The translations under genes and the position numbers were made by a program. This document shows positions 14,185 to 18,600 of a DNA stretch of 18,600 nucleotides, piece after piece. How positions within the stretch are numbered: position 1 is the first letter of the stretch; each line of letters begins with the position of its first letter. The stretch is from NCBI GenBank assembly GCA_002419365.1, contig DIGA01000008.1:1-18600 (forward strand), given 5' to 3'. The DNA is from Mageeibacillus sp. UBA5734 (GTDB lineage: Bacteria > Bacillota > Clostridia > Saccharofermentanales > UBA5734). The notes below the pieces were generated by a model. It did no database searches and was not told where the DNA came from. It saw only the letters and a program-made list of their open reading frames with translations.

Positions 14185-14930
14185 AAGAGAAGATCTATAC
14201 CATCCCCGTTCACGACGCTTACAACCAAGCGACTGCCTGTCCTCTGTGCACCTTGGAGAAGACTCTGACCGACGAACTGGTCGCCTATTATCTCGGCCCG
14301 GCCCTGATGGAACCGGATGTCCGCGTTGTCACCAATGACCGGGGCTTCTGCCGCGATCACTGGCGTGGGCTCTATGACAGCGAAGCCAATCGTCTCGGCT
14401 TGGGCCTGCTGTTGCACACCCATGTCGGTGACATCACCGATGACTTGCACAAATCCCTGGGGAAAGCCATTCCTGTCCCCCAGAAAGGCCTTTTTTCCGG
14501 TAAACAGAAGGACTACAAGGACAAAATCCTCGAGGTAGCCGAGGCCATCGAACAGCGCGTCCAGTCCTGCGCCATCTGCGACCGCCTCGACCAGACCATG
14601 GGCCATTACCTCGACGTGATTTTCTACGAATATTTTCACGAGCCCGAATTCCGCCGCCAGTTTGATGCCGGCCATGGTTATTGCCTGCCACACCTGGCCC
14701 TGCTCCTGCGCGGCGCAGCCCGGTTCCTTGGCCAGAACCAGGCGGCTGAATTCATCACCAACCTCACAACCCAGCAGCATCAGTCTCTGTCAGCACTGCG
14801 CGACGATGTGGAATGGTTCACCCTCAAATTCGACTACCGCAATGCCAAGGCTGACTGGAAAAACAGCAAGGATGCTCTGCCCAGGGCGATCCGCCAATTG
14901 AATGGCCGTACCGACCTGAAAAATCAGTGA
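14181..14930 (+). CDS. DUF6062-like protein with duplicated CxxC...CxxH modules
   Basis: This 249-residue cytoplasmic protein has no known function. It contains two copies of the same cysteine module: Cys 20-x2-Cys 23 followed by Cys 57-x2-His 60 (CPLC...GFCRDH), and Cys 130-x2-Cys 133 followed by Cys 168-x2-His 171 (CAIC...GYCLPH). The inner spacings are nearly identical (33 and 34 residues). Each module could bind one zinc or other metal, giving a pseudo-twofold protein. The region between them (about 100-118) is basic. I recognise it as DUF6062-like from the CPLC/CxxH layout. The start is GTG, with CAGGAGG eight bases upstream, overlapping the preceding stop. It is tightly coupled to the P-loop/Asp23-like gene. 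Confidence 0.82.
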   Translation: MKEKIYTIPVHDAYNQATACPLCTLEKTLTDELVAYYLGPALMEPDVRVVTNDRGFCRDHWRGLYDSEANRLGLGLLLHTHVGDITDDLHKSLGKAIPVPQKGLFSGKQKDYKDKILEVAEAIEQRVQSCAICDRLDQTMGHYLDVIFYEYFHEPEFRRQFDAGHGYCLPHLALLLRGAARFLGQNQAAEFITNLTTQQHQSLSALRDDVEWFTLKFDYRNAKADWKNSKDALPRAIRQLNGRTDLKNQ

Positions 14931-14987
14931 CCTGGACTTAACCCGCAACCTTTCATAAATAGCATTGTCATGGAAAGAAGGGATCGC

Positions 14988-15458
14988 TTGAAAAAGAAGA
15001 ACCTGGAAGCAAAGTTTGGCCAGCCAGAAAATGGCCAAGCCACCGTGACCCAGCCAACCGTCACAGCTGGACCGATCAAATTACCCAAATCCTTGCAGAT
15101 TTTCAGCGACAATCCTGCCGAACCCGTCACCATCGTCCTTGGGTCCGACCGCCTGGGTGACGGAGATCCCGCCCTGGGCCTGGATTTGCTCAAGTCATTT
15201 CTCATGGCCCTCGATGAACAGCCCAAGCCACCCGAAGCGTTGATCTTGTATAATTCGGCCGTGCTTTTGACACAGCAGGATTCGCCCGCTTTCAAGATCC
15301 TCCAGGATCTGCAGAAGAAACGCACTGAAATCCTGGTCTGTTCGATGAGCCTGCAGCATTATTGCCCGAATGAGCCTCTGCATGTCGGCGAGATCCGCAC
15401 CATGGCCATGCTGGTCGAACGCATGATGACCGCTCACCACATTCTCTGGCCCAAATAG
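14988..15458 (+). CDS. YedF C-terminal-domain-like protein (DsrE-like fold)
   Basis: This product of about 156 residues matches the C-terminal domain of the sulfurtransferase-like selenium metabolism protein YedF: TIVLGSDRLGDGDPALGLDLLKSFLMAL, EALILYNSAVLLTQQDSPAFKILQDLQKKRTEILVCSMSLQHY and VGEIRTMAMLVERMMTA. YedF normally has an N-terminal TusA/SirA-like domain carrying a sulfur- or selenium-accepting CP motif. Here that domain is missing and replaced by about 40 polar residues. The usual CxxC of the DsrE-like part reads CSMS, so only one cysteine remains there. A selenium or sulfur-relay role is therefore uncertain. The start is placed at TTG 14988 because AAAGAAGGG precedes it and the product begins MKKKNLEAKFG; an in-frame ATG at 14970 lacks a site. 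It is the last gene of the yebC cluster. Confidence 0.75.
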   Translation: MKKKNLEAKFGQPENGQATVTQPTVTAGPIKLPKSLQIFSDNPAEPVTIVLGSDRLGDGDPALGLDLLKSFLMALDEQPKPPEALILYNSAVLLTQQDSPAFKILQDLQKKRTEILVCSMSLQHYCPNEPLHVGEIRTMAMLVERMMTAHHILWPK

Positions 15459-15532
15459 GCAGATTCAACAATAATAACACCTTTCCATCAGACATATTAA
15501 CAAGAAGATCTAATCAAGTAGCTCTGGTATCT

Positions 15533-15540
15533 GCTATACT
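15533..15540 (+). promoter_or_regulatory. Extended -10 promoter of ppa
   Basis: The sequence TG-C-TATACT, with the hexamer at 15535-15540, stands 38 bases before the ppa ATG. The -35 region is weak, as at the rnf promoter, which has the same TGC extension. AAGAGGAG supplies the ribosome binding site. Confidence 0.55.
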
Positions 15541-15578
15541 GATCTGCAGCAAAGAGCAAAAAGAGGAGTATAACTTCC

Positions 15579-16115
15579 ATGAATATCTGGCATGATATTT
15601 CCGATTCCCGGATCAAACCCGAGAAATTCATCGCTGTCATCGAGATTCCCAAGGGCGGCAAGCAGAAATACGAGATGGACAAGGCCACCGGCATGCTCAA
15701 GCTTGACCGCATCCTGTACACCTCGACCCACTATCCTGCTAACTACGGATTCATCCCGCGCACCCTGGCCGATGATGGTGACCCGCTCGACGTTCTCGTC
15801 CTGTGCACAGAACAGCTCCAGCCCATGTGCCTTGTCGAATGCTACCCGATCGGCGTCTTCTCCATGACTGACGACGACGAACTCGATGAAAAAATCATCG
15901 CCATCCCCTTCGAAGAGCCCCAGATGAACCAATGGAAAGACATCACCGACCTGCCCAAGCACGTCTTCACCGAAATCCAGCACTTCTTCTCAGTTTACAA
16001 ATCCCTCGAGCACACCGATACCAGCCTCCAGGAAGTCGAGGACCGCGCCCGAGCCATCGAAATCATCGACAAATGCCTCAAGACCTACAAAGTCCACTTC
16101 CGCATCCACGATTGA
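15579..16115 (+). CDS. ppa: Inorganic pyrophosphatase, family I
   Basis: This soluble family I pyrophosphatase hydrolyses PPi to two phosphates, pulling biosynthetic reactions forward. The 178-residue length is normal. Conserved residues are in place: EIPKGGKQKYEMDKATG (22-38), LYTSTHYPANYGFIPRTLADDGDPLDVLVL (46-75) with the diagnostic D(S/G)D-P-x-D-x2 signature (Asp 66, 68 and 71), and IAIPFEEPQ near the centre. The C-terminal helix ends KTYKVHFRIHD. It has its own promoter and does not appear to belong to the yebC cluster. The stop lies three bases from the stop of the convergent membrane-protein gene. No terminator is visible between them, so the two transcripts probably overlap. Confidence 0.97.
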   Translation: MNIWHDISDSRIKPEKFIAVIEIPKGGKQKYEMDKATGMLKLDRILYTSTHYPANYGFIPRTLADDGDPLDVLVLCTEQLQPMCLVECYPIGVFSMTDDDELDEKIIAIPFEEPQMNQWKDITDLPKHVFTEIQHFFSVYKSLEHTDTSLQEVEDRARAIEIIDKCLKTYKVHFRIHD

Positions 16116-16118
16116 AGC

Positions 16119-16790
16119 TTACCCCAGTGTTGACCGGCCATCGCCTGTGATTGGAATCGTTTCGCCCAGATAGGTTGGCTTGGCATGGAACAGGCAATCC
16201 AGAAACGCCTTAACACGGGCGAAATACTCTCTTAGCCGGTAATAATCCGCTCCGGCGTACGTGCGTGGATCACTGGCCACCCCATAGACATCCAGCCCCA
16301 GTTCCTGGCCAATGTACAAGGCTCGCAGCAGATGAAATTCCTGCGTCACCACCACCGCCTTCTCTACCAGGAAAATGTCCCGTGCCCGGTACATCGTGTC
16401 ATACGTGTCAAAGCCAGCATGATCGAGAAAAATCGCCTCGATGGGCACGCCCTGCTCCAGCAGGTAATTGCGCATCACAATGACCTCGTTATAATCGAGC
16501 TGGCCATTGTCGCCCGAGACCAGGATCCGGTCCGTCTTGCCACTGTTGTAATATGCCAGCGCCCTGTCGAGCCGGTCCTGCAGCATCTGGCTGGGTGTGC
16601 CATTGGCAAAAACTTGTGCTCCAGGAACGATCACGCAATCAGCAACAGGCGCATCCTCCAGCGCGACCACGCGACCCCGGCCGATGGATGCGACCTGTGC
16701 ATCGATTGCCAGGACCACAAAGACCAGGACTATGGCCAGAGCCAGGATGATCGATACTCCTCGAATCAGGAAACGAATCGTTTTTTTCAT
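16119..16790 (-). CDS. SanA/YdcF-like (DUF218) membrane-anchored protein
   Basis: This 223-residue protein has one N-terminal membrane helix (about 8-30, RFLIRGVSIILALAIVLVFVVLAI) with a positive MKKTIR leader. The rest should lie outside the membrane. The DUF218 domain is clear: CVIVPGAQVFANGTPSQMLQDRLDRALAYYNSGKTDRILVSGDNGQLDYNEVIVMRNYLLEQGVPIEAIFLDHAGFDTYDTMYRARDIF, then VVVTQEFHLLRALYIGQELGLDVYGV. It is closest to SanA, a cell-envelope protein whose loss alters vancomycin sensitivity in E. coli. The enzymatic activity is unknown. No ribosome binding site precedes the ATG, and a TATAAT stands only six bases upstream, so the message may be leaderless. It is divergent from the EamA gene (37 bases apart) and convergent with ppa. 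Confidence 0.9.
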   Translation of the reverse strand: MKKTIRFLIRGVSIILALAIVLVFVVLAIDAQVASIGRGRVVALEDAPVADCVIVPGAQVFANGTPSQMLQDRLDRALAYYNSGKTDRILVSGDNGQLDYNEVIVMRNYLLEQGVPIEAIFLDHAGFDTYDTMYRARDIFLVEKAVVVTQEFHLLRALYIGQELGLDVYGVASDPRTYAGADYYRLREYFARVKAFLDCLFHAKPTYLGETIPITGDGRSTLG

Positions 16791-16796
16791 GGGACT

Positions 16797-16802
16797 ATTA
16801 TA
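16797..16802 (-). promoter_or_regulatory. -10 element directly upstream of the SanA-like gene
   Basis: On the minus strand TATAAT (16802-16797) ends six bases before the ATG at 16790. Transcription would start at or next to the A of the ATG. The -35 region is weak. It lies in the 37-base gap shared with the divergent EamA gene and close to that gene's AAAGGAG site. Confidence 0.5.
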
Positions 16803-16827
16803 TCAGCTTCACGAAAGGAGTCATGGG

Positions 16828-17880
16828 ATGAGTCAAAAGCGTGCAGTCGGTCTGGCTATCCTCGCTGCTGCTCTGTATGGAATCAGTTCGCCTTTATCGA
16901 AAGGACTGCTAGAGCACATACCGCCGACGTTGATGGCCGCCCTGCTGTATCTCGGTGCTGGCCTGGGCATGCTGCTGGTCAATCTAGGCCGATCGCTCAC
17001 CACACGTCCAAGCAGCGAAGCCAGGCTGACCCGCGCAGAACGCCCTTTTGTCCTGGGCATGATCCTTTTGGACATAGCAGCGCCTGTTTTCCTGATGATC
17101 GCCCTGACGCAGACAACAGCGGCTAACGTCTCCCTGCTCAACAATTTCGAGATCGTCGCTACAGCCATCATCGCCATGGTTCTTTTCCGGGAAGCAATCG
17201 GGCGCACCATGTGGGTGGCCATCGCCCTGATCACGATTGCCAGTGTGATCTTGTCTTTCGAAGATCTGAGTAGCCTTTCTTTTTCCGTCGGTTCACTTTT
17301 TGCCATCCTGGCTTGCCTGTGCTGGGGTTTTGAAAACAACTTCACCCGCAAGATCTCCCTGAAAGACCCCATGCAGATTGTCGTGATCAAAGGAATCGGA
17401 TCCGGTGTCGGGGCCTTGATAATCGCTTTTGTGATGAGGCAGGTCAACGCCAATGTCCTGCCCATCGGATTAGCTTTGCTGCTCGGCTTTGTTGCCTATG
17501 GTCTGAGTATCTACTTCTATGTTTCGGCCCAGCGAACCCTCGGTGCCGCCAGGACCAGCGCCTATTACGCAGTTGCCCCATTTATCGGCGTGCTGCTTTC
17601 GATCATCCTATATGGACAGGCGCTAACAGCCTCGTTTGTGATCGCCCTGACCATCATGCTTCTGGGTGCCTATTTTGCTGCCAGAGAGCATCACAAGCAT
17701 GTCCACTGGCATGAACCTTTAGCCCATGACCATCGCCATCACCATCACGATGGGCATCACACCCACAGCCATGACCGACCGGATGCACAGGATCCCGAAC
17801 ACAGCCATTTCCACACCCACGAAGCACACGAACACACCCACCGGCACACACCAGATGTCCATCACCAACACAACCACTGA
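16828..17880 (+). CDS. EamA/DMT-superfamily transporter with a histidine-rich tail
   Basis: This inner-membrane protein of 350 residues has about ten hydrophobic helices in two EamA-like halves. The first half begins GLAILAAALYGISSPLSKGLL and ends around VILSFEDLSSLSF; the second begins GSLFAILACLCWGFENNFTRKIS. It is a drug/metabolite-transporter-type permease whose substrate cannot be read directly. After the last helix (about 265-283) a 65-residue tail (286-350) contains 27 histidines in HDH, HTH, HSH and HHHH clusters with acidic residues, ending HHQHNH. Such tails usually bind Zn2+, Ni2+ or Co2+. The ATG at 16828 was chosen for AAAGGAG seven bases upstream and start MSQKRAVG; the frame stays open far upstream but opposes the SanA-like gene. 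Metal transport or metal sensing is an inference from the tail. Confidence 0.9.
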   Translation: MSQKRAVGLAILAAALYGISSPLSKGLLEHIPPTLMAALLYLGAGLGMLLVNLGRSLTTRPSSEARLTRAERPFVLGMILLDIAAPVFLMIALTQTTAANVSLLNNFEIVATAIIAMVLFREAIGRTMWVAIALITIASVILSFEDLSSLSFSVGSLFAILACLCWGFENNFTRKISLKDPMQIVVIKGIGSGVGALIIAFVMRQVNANVLPIGLALLLGFVAYGLSIYFYVSAQRTLGAARTSAYYAVAPFIGVLLSIILYGQALTASFVIALTIMLLGAYFAAREHHKHVHWHEPLAHDHRHHHHDGHHTHSHDRPDAQDPEHSHFHTHEAHEHTHRHTPDVHHQHNH

Positions 17881-17902
17881 ACCAACACCGATTTAGCCCC
17901 AT

Positions 17903-17931
17903 TTGACATTTCTGATCAACGATGGTACTAT
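17903..17931 (+). promoter_or_regulatory. Promoter of tRNA-Ser
   Basis: A perfect -35 TTGACA (17903-17908), a 17-base spacer and TACTAT (17926-17931) lie about 40 bases before the mature tRNA 5' end. It is the best -35 in the window that has a matching -10, as expected of a stable-RNA gene. Confidence 0.75.
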
Positions 17932-17969
17932 TTGCGATGCGTGTCACAAAAACGCACCAATCGTAGCCT

Positions 17970-18060
17970 GGAGAGATGGCTGAGCTGGTCTAAGGCGCAT
18001 GACTGGAAATCATGTGTTGGCTAACCCCAACCGAGAGTTCGAATCTCTCTCTCTCCGCCA
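17970..18060 (+). tRNA. tRNA-Ser (anticodon GGA)
   Basis: This is a class II tRNA with a long variable arm. The acceptor stem GGAGAGA (17970-17976) pairs with TCTCTCC (18050-18056), followed by discriminator G and an encoded CCA (18058-18060). The anticodon stem CATGA/TCATG encloses the loop CTGGAAA (18003-18009), giving anticodon GGA, which reads UCC and UCU. The variable arm has a GTTGG/CCAAC stem. The T arm is GAGAG-TTCGAAT-CTCTC (18033-18049). The D arm contains the expected CTGGT segment. Confidence 0.97.
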
Positions 18061-18067
18061 CCAAAAG

Positions 18068-18113
18068 TACCATAAATTGATAGAATCGCTTCTATCGATG
18101 TGTGGTATTTTTT
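18068..18113 (+). terminator. Intrinsic terminator after tRNA-Ser
   Basis: TACCATA (18068-18074) pairs with TGTGGTA (18101-18107), and inside this TTGATAGAA pairs with TTCTATCGA around a TCGC loop. Each helix has one G-U pair. Six T's follow (18108-18113). It starts seven bases past the CCA end, so the tRNA is a single-gene transcript. Confidence 0.85.
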
Positions 18114-18257
18114 ATGCCTCGAAGTGGCTTGTATCAGGTGTTTTCGGGGTTTTTGATATAAATAAACAGCTAATAAATACCGCTTCGAAAGGCAGCGAAT
18201 CCACTTGCACTGTAACATTTCGCGCAATATGCGCCTTTGGGATCGTTGGATGATTGA

Positions 18258-18413
18258 AGGGGTGTGCATGAGTGGTTAAATATCAAACGGTGCAAATGGG
18301 CAGGGGTGTGCGTCGCGAAAACGCGTGAAATTATCATTTATGATATCGAAAAAAAGCAGTTGTTTGAGTTGTCACAGCAATCATCGATGAAATGGTTAAT
18401 TATCATGACAACG
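18258..18413. repeat. Direct repeats, TGGTTAA-W-TATCA type
   Basis: TGGTTAAATATCA (18273-18285) recurs as TGGTTAATTATCA (18393-18405) with one change, and the flanks (ATGA before, AACG a few bases after) are also similar. AGGGGTGTGC occurs twice as well (18258-18267 and 18302-18311). Tandem short repeats of this kind are typical of transposase-binding ends in some insertion-sequence families, for example IS21-like elements; the family is not established here. Confidence 0.5.
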
Positions 18414-18431
18414 ATCGATACCAGTGGGAGT

Positions 18432-18515
18432 AGCCAAACTGTTTCCGAATGAATACACCAGGTAAGTGGACATAGAAGCATTCCCACTCAAGATACTTAA
18501 GCCAAAGTGTTTCCG
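18432..18515. repeat. Direct repeats, AGCCAAA-S-TGTTTCCG type
   Basis: AGCCAAACTGTTTCCG (18432-18447) recurs as AGCCAAAGTGTTTCCG (18500-18515), 15 of 16 bases identical and 68 bases apart. A partial inverted echo, CGAAACATGTCCG, follows at 18531-18543. AGTGGGA (18423-18429) and TCCCACT (18482-18488) form an inverted repeat between and around them. This looks like an insertion-sequence terminus or a protein-binding array. Confidence 0.55.
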
Positions 18516-18582
18516 CCCGGGTAAACTGACCGAAACATGTCCGCGTAGACAAAAGCACAATCGTATATTACAATAAATAGGA

Positions 18583-18592
18583 CGGACGTCCG
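18583..18592. repeat. Ten-base perfect palindrome
   Basis: CGGACGTCCG is a perfect palindrome near the right edge, preceded by an A/T-rich run. It could be an operator half-seen at the window boundary or chance; the context is cut off. Confidence 0.3.
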
Positions 18593-18600
18593 AACATACA

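Larger units (their letters stand above)
18114..18600. other. Gene-free, A/T-richer region downstream of the tRNA
   Basis: No convincing coding sequence is seen in these 487 bases. The short open frames lack ribosome binding sites and recognisable protein features. Base composition is visibly richer in A/T than the coding part of the window, especially before about 18420. The region contains the direct-repeat pairs listed separately and no tRNA-end duplication that would prove an attachment site. It may be the edge of an inserted or decayed mobile element. Confidence 0.6.

Noticed and set aside
16597..16827. An N-terminal extension of the EamA transporter by 77 codons
   Set aside because: It is antisense to the SanA-like gene and of low complexity. 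The ATG at 16828 has a well-placed AAAGGAG and starts at the first transmembrane helix.
17697..17875. A short tandem DNA repeat (CAC/CAT runs)
   Set aside because: The pattern is explained by the histidine-rich coding tail; the DNA units are irregular and in frame.
17999..18253. Small frames overlapping the tRNA and its flank
   Set aside because: They run through the tRNA and terminator in both directions, a common artefact at tRNA-Ser genes, and show no coding features.
1..18600. CRISPR array or complete mobile element
   Set aside because: No regularly spaced identical repeats with unique spacers and no transposase, integrase or phage gene were found; only short repeat pairs near the right edge.

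Overview
The window looks like chromosome of a strictly anaerobic, moderately GC-rich member of the Bacillota (class Clostridia). Reasons: an rnfC-rnfD pair in Clostridia-type order, a class I hybrid cluster protein next to a CRP/FNR-family regulator and a polyferredoxin-like protein, many strong AGGAGG-type ribosome binding sites, and several conserved but poorly characterised families I associate with Clostridia (the small ACT-like protein, a P-loop/Asp23 fusion, a DUF6062-like protein). The genus cannot be read from the sequence.

Layout. Bases 1-5802 lie on the minus strand: the start of an Rnf operon (rnfC, then rnfD running off the window edge), a thioredoxin-reductase-like flavoprotein, hcp, and a 4Fe-4S protein upstream of hcp. 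Bases 5935-15458 lie on the plus strand. They hold a CRP/FNR regulator (probable HcpR) divergent from the 4Fe-4S/hcp pair, a small ACT-like protein, an AAC(3)-like/GNAT double acetyltransferase, an M29 aminopeptidase, serS, a Nudix-like/YigZ pair, and a yebC-led cluster (yebC, P-loop/Asp23-like protein, DUF6062-like protein, YedF-like protein). Then come ppa (+), a convergent SanA/YdcF-like membrane protein (-), a divergent EamA-type transporter with a very histidine-rich tail (+), and a tRNA-Ser(GGA) with its own promoter and terminator. The last ~490 bases are gene-free and visibly richer in A/T. They carry two sets of short direct repeats that resemble insertion-sequence ends.

How the genes may work together. 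The left third is a redox and nitrosative-stress block. Rnf is a ferredoxin:NAD+ oxidoreductase, the flavoprotein has a CATC dithiol centre but an atypical pyridine-nucleotide region, and Hcp detoxifies NO or hydroxylamine. The adjacent iron-sulfur protein may supply Hcp with electrons. The likely regulator is transcribed divergently, and the shared intergenic region contains a CRP-type inverted repeat. The middle is translation and housekeeping (serS, yebC, yigZ).

The points most worth checking are: (1) the hcpR/4Fe-4S/hcp control region; (2) a near-perfect terminator whose U-tract runs directly into the Shine-Dalgarno of the flavoprotein gene; (3) the AAC(3)-GNAT fusion; (4) the P-loop/Asp23 fusion translationally coupled to a protein with a duplicated CxxC...CxxH module; (5) the 27-histidine tail on a DMT-superfamily transporter; (6) the repeat cluster downstream of the tRNA. 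No CRISPR array, rRNA, phage gene or complete transposase is visible. All family assignments come from reading motifs by eye; no database search was run.
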